Source: Chelydra serpentina (Eukaryota; Chordata; Testudines; Chelydridae). From it: 64,000 nt of DNA. Positions 48,141 to 57,814 of this stretch are shown piece after piece. The stretch is taken from contig JBAIAC010000059.1 in assembly GCA_037349315.1 (NCBI GenBank), positions 21,298,501 through 21,362,500 on the forward strand, in the 5' to 3' direction. The stretch's first letter is position 1; each line of letters starts with the position of its first letter. The translations under genes were made by a program, and so were the position numbers. The notes beneath the pieces are model-generated. The model did not search any database. It saw nothing but the letters and a program-made list of their open reading frames with translations, and was not told where the DNA came from.

Positions 48141-48254
48141 TCATATGCACATGGAACGACAGTCCCTTCCCCACAGTCCTCACACTACTTGCAGGCAATG
48201 AGAAACATCAGGTGGGGAAGACAAATATAGATATTAACTATGCACTAGTTTGTC
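48129..48254. repeat. Left copy of a ~120 bp direct duplication
   Basis: It shares 'tacttgca', 'caatgagaaacatcaggtgg' and 'aagacaaatatagat' in order with 54571-54689, and includes the last bases of the SINE head. About 10% of positions differ and one copy has an 11 bp gap. Confidence 0.8.
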
Positions 48255-49226
48255 TGCGACTTTCTGTACCTCGTGGGAAAACCCTACACACCCACTTAAT
48301 CCTTATAATATGATTGTGTGGTATCTAATGCAAAGTTTGTCATGTCAGATGTCTTCGGAAGGCTCATGATGCACTGAGCATTGTTGTTATAGTGATGTTC
48401 TAGGTTGTAATTTCATGTATACAGTTATGAGGCTGAGAAAGTGGCCTCATGGCTTAAAGTAAGCCCAGGCAAAAACTCTCCAAGATCAGAGGGGCAGTTC
48501 ACACCTCATCAGGGCATATATGGGACAAACCCAGCCCAGCCTCACAGGAACAAAGGACAATGGCCTAGGCAGCAATGAAAGGATCTGTTGGACTCTTGAA
48601 TGAGTCACCCTCCTTCCTTTGGTCAGTTTGAGACTGCGATGAGGTAATGCTCACCTGACTCTGAAGGGGGTGGGGGGGAGAAAGCCAAGAGGGAAGAAAG
48701 AACATGATAAAAGGGAGAGGCGTTTGCCGTGCTCTTCCTCTCTCTTCCACCCACATCTACAGACACCACACCAAGCGAATGAAGCATTGATCAAAGGGGA
48801 CAGCCTGGCTGAAGGGCAACCAGCCAACCTGTGGTGAGAAGCATCTAAGGGTATGTCTACACTACGGGAGTAGTTCGATTTATCTTAAACCGAACTTGTG
48901 AAATCGATTTTACAAACTCGATCGTGCGAATCCACACCAAGGACATTAATTCAAGTTTGTGAGTCCACACTAACGGGGCAAGCGTCGACAATGCAAGTGG
49001 TGCACTGTGGGTAGCTATCCCACAGTTCCCGCAGTCCCCGCTGCCCATTGGAATTCTGGGTCTAGCCCCCAGTGCCTTCTGGGGCCAAAAATGTGTCGCG
49101 GGTGGTTTTGGGAACCTGTCGTCATTCGACCCACACTCCTGCCCTCCCTACGTGAAAGCGCTGGCGGGCAATTACATCGCGCCCTTTTCTGGTGATTGAC
49201 AGCGCGGACGCCACAGGACAGCGAGC

Positions 49227-50511
49227 ATGGAGCCCTCCGCGATTATCGCTGCTGTTCTGTCCGTTGTCAACACCTCGCGCCTTATTGTCCACCTTTTCCA
49301 GAGGCAGAGGCAGATAAATCGGGCGAGGAGGCAACGGAAGCTCCGTGAGGACATGAACTCTGAGAGGGGCACAGACCTCTCGCAAAGCACGGGACCCCGG
49401 CCCCTAGACATCATGGTGGCAATGGGTCACGTTGATCCTGTGGAACGGCGATTCTGGGCAAGGGAAGCAAGCACTGACTGGTGGGACCGCATAGTGCTGC
49501 AGGTCTGGGATGAATCACAGTGGCTGAGAAACTTTCGGATGCGTAAGGGCACTTTCCTGGAACTTTGTGAGTTGCTGTCCCCTGCCCTGAAGCGCCAGGA
49601 CACCCGGATGCGAGCTGCCCTGACTATCCAGAAGCGAGTGGCTATAGCCCTCTGGAAGCTTGCAACTCCTGACAGCTACCGGTCAGTCGCGAACCAAATT
49701 TGGAGTGGGCAAGTCTACCGTGGGGGTTGCTGTGATGCAGGTAGCCCATGCAATCGTTGACCTGCTGCTCTCAAAGGTAGTGACCCTTGGAGACGTGCAG
49801 GTGATCATAGATGGCTTTTCTGCTAGGGGATTTCCAAACTGCGGCGGGGCTATTGATGGGACACACATCCCCATCCTTGGACCGGCCCACCAGGGCAGCC
49901 AGTACATTAACCGGAAGGGTTATTTTTCTATGGTGCTGCAAGCACTAGTGGACCATAAAGGACGTTTTACAAACATCAACGTTGGATGGCCGGGCAAGGT
50001 TCATGACGCTCGTGTGTTCAGGAACTATGGTCTGTTCAGATGGCTGCAGGAGGGTATTTTCTTCCCGGACCGCAAAATAACTGTTGGGGATGTGGAGATG
50101 CCTGTAGTGATCCTCGGGGACCCAGCCTACCCGCTAATGCCCTGGCTCATGAAGCCATACACGGGCGCCCTGGACACTGAAAAGGAGCTCTTCAACTACC
50201 GGCTGAGCAAGTGCAGGATGGTGGTGGAGTGTGCCTTTGGCCGTCTGAAAGGGAGATGGCGAAGCTTACTTACTCGCTCGGATCTCAGCCAAACAAATAT
50301 CCCCATTGTGATTGCAGCTTGCTGTGTGCTCCACAATCTCTGCGAGAGCAAGGGGGAGACATTTATGGTGGGGTGGGAGGCTGAGGCTAGTCGCCTGGCT
50401 GCTGATTACGCACAGCCGGACACCAGGGCGATTAGAAGATCACAGCGGGACGCGCTGCGCATCCGGGAAGCTTTGAAAGCTAGATTCCAGAGCGAGCAGG
50501 GTAACCAGTGA
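49227..50511 (+). pseudogene. Harbinger DDE transposase, one +1 frameshift
   Basis: Two overlapping ORFs make one protein of about 427 residues, the usual length for the family. Frame 1 (49227-49697, 157 residues) holds the N-terminal part with the helix-turn-helix-like block ('RMRKGTFLELCELLSP', 'KRVAIALWKLAT'). Frame 2 (49699-50511) begins 'FGVGKSTVGVAV' and holds all catalytic blocks: IDGT (Asp codon 49855-49857), VHDARVF (Asp 50005-50007), GDPAYPL (Asp 50119-50121) and VECAFGRLKGR (Glu 50227-50229). The shift is one extra A in the AAA at 49696-49698. The ATG at 49227 follows the GC-rich leader. As it stands the gene should yield no active enzyme. An AATAAA follows 122 bp after the stop. 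Confidence 0.93.
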
Positions 50512-50632
50512 CTGTTTCGCTTGTTAAAACTGAAGCTGAACCAGCCCCCGTTTCTTTACCCGGTGACCGTTGTCTATCCTCTCCAATTACCAGCACCCTT
50601 TCCCCCCCCTTCAGTCCCCGGTTTAAAAGTAT

Positions 50633-50638
50633 AATAAA
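50633..50638 (+). terminator. Polyadenylation signal of the transposase gene
   Basis: AATAAA 122 bp after the transposase stop codon, on the same strand. Confidence 0.7.
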
Positions 50639-51197
50639 GGAAACATTGTTTATTGAAACCGTCTTCTTTATTAATGATTTCTCGGTAAAGTGCTGAGACT
50701 GGGACAACTACCGCGGTTGGGGAGCGGGTTGAGTGATGGAAAGGGCGCTTCCCAACTCGGGGAATGACAGGGTCCTGCTCCCTGAGCAGTCTGCAATGGT
50801 GTACTGCTTGTTTCAACGGAGCCTGCAACCACTCCTGTTCGCAACTCTGTGAGGGGGGGCCTGCGTGACTTCTTTGCAGGGGATTGCGGCCACTGATCCC
50901 CTGCTGCATGGATCTGTCATGCAGGCTATTGCCTGACGCCAACGATCTGCAGCCACCCTCCACCACCTGAAAGTGACAGCCCCCCCCCCCTTAGAGAATA
51001 GGAAAACCCCCTCCTAGAATGGCAAGTGTACCTAGTGAATGCAATGTGAGTGTGACTTTCTGATGAACCTTTTCCCCTGTTCCCACCCTGTTATCTGCGA
51101 CTATCATCTCAAATCACAAACCACCCCTCCCATCCCCCACAATACAACAGCCCTTTGAAAGACAGTCAAGGAATCAGGATTGTTCAGAACACAATTT

Positions 51198-51203
51198 TTT
51201 ATT
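51198..51203 (-). terminator. Polyadenylation signal of the Myb-like gene
   Basis: AATAAA on the minus strand, about 106 bp after the Myb-like stop codon. The region between this and 50638 separates two converging transcripts. Confidence 0.7.
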
Positions 51204-51308
51204 AAGGAGAGCAAAGTTTTAGGATGACACTTGGACGGGGGCTGGGGTGCGGTGCGTTTGGAGGGAAGTCAAGGTCCCATCTATATTTTTGGAAAGGAGA
51301 GCCTTCTG

Positions 51309-51763
51309 CTACTGGAGCAGTCCGCAGGGGGTGGAGTGATTATTTCCTCGGCCTCTGCCTCCCCTCGTTCTACTGACTTTGGGTGAGGGGGGAATTGGAC
51401 TTTGTGGCAGGGGAGGGCGGTTGGAAAGAACATACAGAGGTGCCCTTTCCTCCATCCTCCGTTCCTGCAGAACGTCAACAAGGCGGCGGAGCGTATCTGT
51501 TTGCTCCCGCATTAGTCCAAGCAGCGTTTGAGTCGTCTGCTGGTCTTCCAACCGCCACCTGTCCTCGCGAGCTTCAGCCCTCTGCTCCCGTTCGCTGACT
51601 GCTCGCTCGGACCTTGAGACGTCCTCTCTCCGCTGTGCAGCATCATTTTGGGAACAGACCATCAGTTCCGAAAGCATGTCGTCCCGGGTTTTTTTTTTGC
51701 GCCTCCTGATCTGCGCAAGCCTCTGGGAGGGCGATCCACGGGTAGGGAGGGAGACACTCGCAG
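51309..51763 (-). CDS. Harbinger Myb/SANT-like protein, exon 2
   Basis: Acceptor 'tctcccatcccacag' at 51764 opens the exon in phase 1. It joins exon 1 (53100-53676) to give 344 codons including the stop, with no break. It encodes the C-terminal half: a basic linker ('QIRRRKKKTRDDMLSELMVC'), a long charged heptad-rich stretch (RSERAVSEREQRAEAREDRW...) likely to be a coiled coil, 'LMREQTDTLRRLVDVLQERR', and a proline-rich tail. In Harbinger elements this partner protein carries the transposase to the nucleus and to DNA; that role is family knowledge. The coding appears intact, unlike the transposase. Confidence 0.85.
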
Positions 51764-52130
51764 CTGTGGGATGGGAGAAAGGGAGTGAATTCCTCAGAAA
51801 GATACATTTTCCCGAACAATGCCTATACTCTTTCCCTGTGAACAAGACCATGCATACTATCTATCACATGTGCACTCAGTACAAGGTCGAATATTATGTC
51901 TTTGTATTAAGTGCCAGGGGTCCTGGTGTTCTGATCACACAAGCGGACCTGGACACTGCAAAACTGCTCTCCGGAGACCATGGTAAGCCAGTGCCTTTGG
52001 ACTGCTGTGACCTAACTTCACAGCAGTGCGGTACTCCCATGTTTCAAGCACAGCTCCTAGCAGTGGCCAGTTCCTGATGCCGGCAAAACCGCTCGACTAC
52101 AAGGGCTCGCACACACGTTTCCCCCCCACA

Positions 52131-52598
52131 CCCCCTCCGCGGTGCCGGTACCGGGAACTCTCCCTGCCCGCGACCCGCCGTGGTTTAACGGCTCGCCTAC
52201 CTTCCCCACCCCCTCCGCGTGGCCGTTCCAGGGAACTCTGCCTGCCTGCGCTCCGCTGTGTTGTAACGGCTCAGATACCCTCCCCACCCCCTCCACGTGG
52301 CCGGTCCAGGGAACTCTGGCAGCCTGTGCACGGCTGTGTGCTAACGGCTCTCCTTCCCTCCCCACCCCCTCCGCGGGGCCGGTACCTGGAACTCTCCCTG
52401 CCCGCGACCCGCTGTGTGTTAACGGCTCGCCTAGCCTCCCCACCCCCTCCGCGTGGCCGGTCCAGGGAGCTCTCCCTGCCTGCGCACACCTGTGTGTTAA
52501 CGGCTCGCCTAGCCTCCCCACCCCCTCCGCGTGGCCGGTTCAGGGAACTCTCCCTGCCTGCGCACCGCAAAGTTTCTGCGGTTAGCCTCACTGCTACC
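52131..52598. repeat. 78 bp minisatellite, about six copies
   Basis: The block 'ccccctccgcg' (with variants) recurs at 52131, 52209, 52287, 52365, 52443 and 52521, exactly 78 bp apart. Each unit ends in a 'taacggct' stretch. Since 78 is 26 codons, any frame open in one unit stays open through the array, which explains the long overlapping ORFs on both strands. It lies in the intron of the Myb-like gene. Confidence 0.92.
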
Positions 52599-52696
52599 AC
52601 CCCCCTGCATGTCTGCCAACCGCCGGTTGTCGTTCATTAAAGGAAAAATCAAGGAGTCACTATACTAACAAAAACACCCATTCAAACCAGGGCACC

Positions 52697-52987
52697 ATGA
52701 CTGATATCACTCTGATGAGGATTTCGGAGACAGAGAAAGACCGCATGCTGCGTGAATGCAAGCAAACCCCGGGGCCGTATGCCGCCATGCTATGCAAGGC
52801 AATGATACCAGAGTACCTGCAGCTGGCATGGCGCGGAAAAGTATCCTACCATGGTGGAGATAGTAAGGCCGCTCTCCCTGGGAACCTGATGCAAAAGCTT
52901 TCACTGTACCTACAGGAGAGTTTCGCGGAGATCTCCGATGGGGATTTCTCCTCTATCCCCATACATATTAACAGACTATTCGAGTAG
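52697..52987 (+). CDS. Third Harbinger ORF, 96 codons, unknown function
   Basis: Plus-strand ORF inside the intron of the minus-strand Myb-like gene. The ATG has a good context (ggcaccATGa, A at -3) and AATAAA follows 48 bp after the stop. The protein is compact and non-repetitive: 'MTDITLMRISETEKDRMLRE', a hydrophobic middle (YAAMLCKAMIPEYLQLAW), then 'KAALPGNLMQKLSLYLQESF' and an acidic end. The last 60 residues remind me of the C-terminal part of a BEN DNA-binding domain, but I could not verify this. Standard Harbinger elements have two genes, so this would be a third. It could also be the last exon of a longer plus transcript, or captured host sequence. Confidence 0.55.
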   Translation: MTDITLMRISETEKDRMLRECKQTPGPYAAMLCKAMIPEYLQLAWRGKVSYHGGDSKAALPGNLMQKLSLYLQESFAEISDGDFSSIPIHINRLFE

Positions 52988-53034
52988 TTGCCTTTGAAAA
53001 GATTGAAAACTGAAGCGCCTATTGCAAAGCAAGT

Positions 53035-53040
53035 AATAAA
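53035..53040 (+). terminator. Polyadenylation signal after the third ORF
   Basis: AATAAA 48 bp after the stop at 52987 on the same strand. Confidence 0.6.
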
Positions 53041-53099
53041 AACACATTGATAAGAAGCCAATGCCTATTCTATTCAAAATAAATATTTAAAACACCGAC

Positions 53100-53676
53100 C
53101 TGACGATCCTTCGCCTGGGTCCTGGTCTGGGCTGCTGCTTTGGGAGGGTTCGTAGGGGATCTCGGTGAGGGTGATGAACAGATCCTGGCTGTCGGGGAAA
53201 TCAGCGTTGAAAGCGCTGTCTACTGCCTCATCCTCCTCCTCTCCTTCCTCCTCTTCACCGTCTGCGAAAATTTCAGACGACGTGGCCGTAGATAAGACCC
53301 CGTCGTCAGAGTCCACGGACACTGGTGGTGTAGTGTTGGCAGCACCACCGAGCATAGCATGCAGTGCCTCGTAAAAACGGCATGTGTGTGGCTGCGATCC
53401 GGAGCGCCCGTTGGACTCTTTGGTTTTTTGGTATGCCTGTCGCAGCTCCTTGATTTTCACGCCGCACTGCGTTGCATCCCGGACGTACCCTCTCTCCGCC
53501 ATTGCCTTGGAAATCTTCTCATAAATTTTCGCATTCCGTCTTTTGGATCGCAGCTCCGAAAGCACGGACTCATCGCCCCACACAGCGATCAGGTCCAAGA
53601 CTTCCCGATCAGTCCAAGCTGGTGCTCTCTTCCTATTCTGCGATGTCATGGTCACCACGGCTGCAGAGCTCTGCAT
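53100..53676 (-). CDS. Harbinger Myb/SANT-like protein, exon 1
   Basis: Starts at the ATG 53676 (MQSSAAV..., A at -3). The open frame reaches further upstream, but without another ATG. Residues about 18-95 form a trihelix Myb/SANT-like DNA-binding domain: 'APAWTDREVLDLIAVWGDES', 'LRSKRRNAKIYEKISKAMAE' and 'CGVKIKELRQAYQKTKE'. An acidic stretch (EEEEGEEEDE) follows near residues 140-152, then a Ser/Pro-rich end. Donor TCAG|GTCGGT at 53099 ends the exon in phase 1, matching the exon 2 acceptor. If unspliced, the frame would stop shortly after (CFKYLF). The intron is 1336 bp. Confidence 0.88.
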
Positions 53677-53891
53677 CGTTGTCAGTGCTGCTATGCTCGC
53701 CACGATGTCCAAACAGGAAATGAGATTCAAACTGGCCAGACAGGAAAAGGAATTCAAATTTTCCCGGGGCTTTTCCTGAGTGGCTGGTCAGAGCATCTGG
53801 GCTCGGATTGCTGTCCAGAGCGTCCACTGAGTGGTGCACTGTGGGATAGCTCCCGGAGCTATTAGCGTCGAATTCCGTCCACAGTAACACG

Positions 53892-53915
53892 AATTCGACA
53901 TGGCCATGTCGAATT
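53892..53915. promoter_or_regulatory. Perfect 24 bp palindrome near the Harbinger right end
   Basis: Centred on the ggcc at 53902-53905, with half-site aattcgacat. It lies about 215 bp upstream of the Myb-like start and 150 bp from the element end, so it could bind the transposase/Myb complex or act in transcription. This role is inferred. Confidence 0.5.
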
Positions 53916-54570
53916 TAGCGCTACTCCCCTCGTCGGGGAGGAGTACAGAAATCGAATTAAAGAGCCATTTATGTCGAAATAAATAGCTTCCTAATGTGGA
54001 CGGGTGCAGGGTTAAATCGAGTTAACGCTGCTAAATTCGACATAAAGTCCTAGTGTAGACCAGGCCTAAGTTTGTAAGGGCACTGAAAGTGTTAAGATCA
54101 GTTTAGAATGTGTTTTGCTTTTATTTCATTTGACCAAATCTGACTTCTTGTGCTTTGACTTATAATCACTTAAAATCTATCTTTGTAGTTGATAAATTTG
54201 TTTGTTTATTCTACCTGAAGCAGTGTTTTTGGTTTGAAGCATGTCAGAGACTCCCCTTGGGATAACAAGCCTGGTATATATCAATTTCTTTGTTAAATTG
54301 ACAAACTCATATAAGCTTGCAGCGTCCAGTGGGCAGCACTGGACACTACAAGACAGAGGTTCATAGGGTTGTGTCTGGGACCAGAGATATTTGCTAGCGT
54401 CATTCGGTTGCACAATCCAAGGAGCAGCTTACATGCCAAAGGCTGTGCGTGAACAGCTCAGGAGTGGGGGTTCTCACAGGAGAGCAGGGTAAGGCTGGCT
54501 CCCAGAGTTGAGGACTGGAGTGACCTAGCAGATCACCGGTCCGGATGACACCAGAGGGGAACGTCACAGT

Positions 54571-54689
54571 CAGCCTTCCTTTTCATATGCATATGAAACA
54601 ATGACAGTTCCTTCCCACACTACTTGCAGACAATGAGAAACATCAGGTGGAGAAGACAAATATAGATGTTAACTATGCACTGGCTTGTC
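54571..54689. repeat. Right copy of the ~120 bp direct duplication
   Basis: Counterpart of 48129-48254, immediately after the LTR-like element. Confidence 0.8.
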
Positions 54690-54768
54690 ATTGCAGGGTC
54701 AAAATTGGTGCAAGAGTGCTTTGTGTTTTGAAGCAAGTCGCTGCTGCAGATTGACACTTGACAAAATC

Positions 54769-54779
54769 TCACACACACA

Positions 54780-54817
<38 letters not shown>

Positions 54818-54821
54818 CTCT
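54769..54821. repeat. CA/CT microsatellite
   Basis: A short (CA)n passes into a (CT)n tract with one interruption (cgct). Confidence 0.95.
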
Positions 54822-55307
54822 TCAGGAATCAGTCAGACAGTTGAACAGATTTATGAAACTCTCAGAAATGGGTCAAACTTTTTTGCCAACCAGCTTTAGC
54901 AGTGTCCCTTTTATCAACATTAATAACCTGTTAGACTCAGTAGCAACTCTAAAATAAGTCTAATCATGATTAATTCCTCTGGAATGTATGGTAATAATAT
55001 GAATCTTGGATTCATTTAGCATTAATTCTTCTACAGAATTTCCTTCTGCGACTCAGCATTAATAATAGTACCAGTTAATAACTATATTACTTTTTGAAAT
55101 ATTACCAACTTTTTTCCAATATTAACCTTGCACTGGAACATCAGGAGAATGAGACTGCCTGGCGTGGGGTGAGAAAAGAAGGGCAGGATGGGTTTCTTTA
55201 CCTATGCCCAAAATGCCATGTTTAACTAACAGCAGGGACCCCCACCCCAAAAAAATAAGTCATATTTAAGGAAGGAGAAAGCCTGTCCTTTTGCAACTGG
55301 TACAAAA
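54822..55307. other. Unassigned AT-rich DNA
   Basis: Nothing recognisable is seen. Confidence 0.4.
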
Positions 55308-56525
55308 AGGGAGGAAGGATGGTCTTGTGATTAAAGCTCTGAGCAGGAATTCAGTAAATCTGGGTTCAATTCCTAGCTCTGTACTCCATGGGAGACCACG
55401 GAACGTCATCATATACTCTCTCTGTGCTGAAGTCCCCTTTGTCTACTGTTCCCTTTGTCCCCCTACTATTCCCTTTGTCTCTCTCATCTGTTTAGATCAT
55501 AACTGCCAGTTTCAGGGCAACTTCACTTGTATTCCCCCTTCGTGGTCCACTGAGAGAACATACTTAAAGGCTTCAGGCTCCCAACAATCACCTCTCTTGA
55601 GCAGAGACCGGTCTCTCGCTCTTGCTCCTGCCTGGGGGGGGAGGAGGGGTGTTAAGGTTGCACAGTTCCCTGGTTTAAACTGTGATATCCCCAGCAAACC
55701 AGTCTGCCTAAACAGACCAGCATCAGCGCTTTGCTTTCACTCAGGAGGCTGTGAACAGTGTAATCGCCCATGATTACACATTTCCACACACCTCTTTCTA
55801 AGCAAGCAATTTATTTTTAAGGTGAAAGCGTGACAGAGAAAACATTAACACAATAAAAAAACCTACATACCTGCTAAAAGGCTAACCAGAGGACACCCCA
55901 ACTCCAACCTCAGGCTCTGGTAGGTGTCAGTCCTTCATAACCCATAACTGGCTTTTCCTCCATGGTTATAAGTTCATAATTGTCTCATTCAGAACCAGAT
56001 CACAGGCTGGGCACTTCAACTGTTTCTTTATATATCTTAGGCCTTTGATCTTATCTCCAGGAACAGGGAATCAGCAGACAATTAACCACTCAGGGCGGAG
56101 CTTCAACAGGCTGGGTTTTTGCATAATTGGAAATGGGGAATGTGCATTGACCTCTCCCTAGGGATTCCCTAGGAAATCCAGGTCACAGACGCTGTCCCAA
56201 AACCCCATTTTAATCTGGCACAATTTCACTTTAGTCCTTTGAACTCTCAGGCCTCACATCACTTCTCCTTTGTGGAGAGGTCACTTGCAATCCTGGCCCA
56301 CAGTAATACATAAACTTTGCATTTAATACAATGGACCCCAAAGATACTTAAATTTAATTCAATAAGGTCTCCTAAGGATAGGCAGAAATTGCTCCATCTG
56401 TCACAGTAACCTCTTTGGGGCAGGGTCTCTCTCTTATTATGGATATGTGCAGAACCTAGTAAAATAGGGCCCTGATCTTGTTTGGGGCCTCTAGGTACCA
56501 CTGAAATTCAAATAACAATAATAAA
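55308..56525 (+). repeat. MIR/CORE-like SINE split by a solo LTR
   Basis: The head ('ctgggttcaattcctagctc') runs to 'catctgtttagatcataac', and the tail resumes at 56406 ('aacctctttggggcagggtc', 'aaatagggccctgatcttgt') ending in 'aataataaa'. The LTR at 55504-56405 interrupts it. Confidence 0.8.
55504..56405 (-). mobile_element. Solo LTR (902 bp) with target duplication
   Basis: The minus strand begins TGTGACAGATGG and ends CTGGCA. TSD taac lies at 55500-55503 and 56407-56410, or 5 bp with one mismatch (ataac/gtaac). AATAAA in minus orientation lies near 55812. Same family and orientation as 27620-28625. No internal coding. Confidence 0.8.
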
Positions 56526-56744
56526 AACTTAAGGCATGTGAAAGAATGACTGACTGTATCCCGCATATTCAACACAGAGGGAACTAGCAGCTCAAAGCAG
56601 GTTGAGGGTGCTCAGCCCTTTACAGGCGCTGCTGAGTAACTCGCAAGATCAGTCTTGCCCTGAACCAGTTGCCCTTCTGCCCATACTGCTCTTCTAGCTG
56701 CATTTTACAGTAGGTGCTGCATGCTGAAATCAGAAATGTGATTG

Positions 56745-56940
56745 CATCACACAGACATACCTGGGCTAGCTTTAATCTAGCCAGCACAAGTACCAACAGC
56801 AGTGAAGCTGCAGCAGCACAGGCTAGCTGTAAGTAGCCAGGGTCCCAGGTGGCTTGTACAGCCTGTGCTACCACAGCTTCACTGCTATTGGTATTTTTGC
56901 CAGCTAGATTAAAGCCAGCATGGATATGCCTACATATGCT
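56745..56940. mobile_element. Foldback MITE
   Basis: 'ctagctttaatctagccagc' on the left is mirrored by 'gccagctagattaaagccag' on the right, with 'cagcagtgaagctg' and 'cagcttcactgct' inside. The ends 'cagacatacc' and 'ggatatgcct' resemble the Harbinger-type termini of this window. Confidence 0.7.
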
Positions 56941-57814
56941 GCAAACACACCTGTGACTGCAATGTATTCATGCCCTTTGTCTCATCCTGGAGATGTCTTT
57001 ATATCCACCTCTGCCTAATCTCACTTCCATATCACAGAGTTACTGCTGGAGTGGGCAGGAGGAAGTTGGGGCTATGACACTGGACCAAAGAACGTGTTGA
57101 TGATTGAAGCCAGCACCTTTTTCACAACACTTTGCTGCAGTGTTCCACATCTGGTGAGCCTGAACATTTCCAGATCCCATTTGGTGGTGGAGACCTCAGC
57201 ACAAATTAAAAAAAACAACAACAAAACCACAACCCTGAGCTGCTTGCAAGCTGGTATGGCAGGATGGACCAGCTCTCTCCATGACCTACAGACTCTTCTC
57301 CATCACCTCGCACAGAAAGCTTCACTAAACCGAATCCTCACATTCAGACACAAGAAATTATTCCTCCCCTCCATGCACTTGCGTAACTCTCATTAACTTG
57401 AGGCAAGTTACACAAGGGCAGGAAGGACAACCCTTTAACTGAGATTTCTCCATTCCATACTGCAGCCAGGTCTCCAGCTGTTCCATGCTATGGGAAGCTC
57501 AGGGTTACATGGTCATCACAAAACAAACTGTTTAAGGGAAATTGAATGTCTGCCTCTCAAGAGCTAAGGAGTAGCTGAAATAACTCGGGGAACAGATGCT
57601 TTAACTACGGCATGTGCCTGTTAAATGAAAAACCTTGTGGCAGAGACAACATATTCCTTTAACAGGTGCCCCATTAAATGAGCAGCACAATCTACTTGTT
57701 TTAATAGGAAGTTTTTCCATGCTACTTCCTACCAATGCAACTGTTCGTGACATGCTCTCAGATGCTTGTAGGAAAAGTTTCTTGCCTACTGAGAGTATCG
57801 TTTACCGTGGACAT
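56941..57814. other. Unassigned DNA
   Basis: No gene or named repeat is recognised. Confidence 0.4.

Larger units (their letters stand above)
48849..54066. mobile_element. Complete PIF/Harbinger DNA transposon (5.2 kb)
   Basis: The termini are inverted: left 'gggtatgtctacacta'; right end as reverse complement 'ggcctggtctacacta'. TSD is TAA at 48846-48848 and 54067-54069. It contains the two proteins typical of Harbinger, a DDE transposase (plus) and a Myb/SANT-like protein (minus), arranged tail to tail with an AATAAA for each, plus an extra ORF in the Myb intron. Subterminal motif 'gtggtgcactgtggg' is present near both ends (48997-49011 and 53831-53845). Only one frameshift disables the transposase, so the insertion is fairly young. 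Confidence 0.93.
48255..54568 (+). mobile_element. LTR-like element (about 1.1 kb) split by the Harbinger transposon
   Basis: Begins TGCGACTTTC and ends AACGTCACA (TG...CA). Without the Harbinger it is about 1.1 kb in two parts, 48255-48848 and 54067-54568. From memory it resembles a common turtle LTR. Both parts have no coding. It is flanked by a ~120 bp duplication instead of a 4-6 bp TSD. Confidence 0.6.

Noticed and set aside
52131..52598. Regularly spaced repeats resembling a CRISPR array
   Set aside because: Units are contiguous 78 bp tandem repeats without unique spacers, inside a vertebrate transposon.
52026..52640. 204-codon plus-strand ORF and overlapping minus ORFs
   Set aside because: They are produced by the 78 bp (26-codon) repeat, which keeps every frame open; the repeated Pro/Arg composition mirrors the DNA unit.
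48255..54689. Full provirus with two LTRs bounded by the ~120 bp repeats
   Set aside because: The 120 bp copies contain host SINE sequence and the interior is one LTR-like unit plus a DNA transposon; no gag, pol or env is visible.
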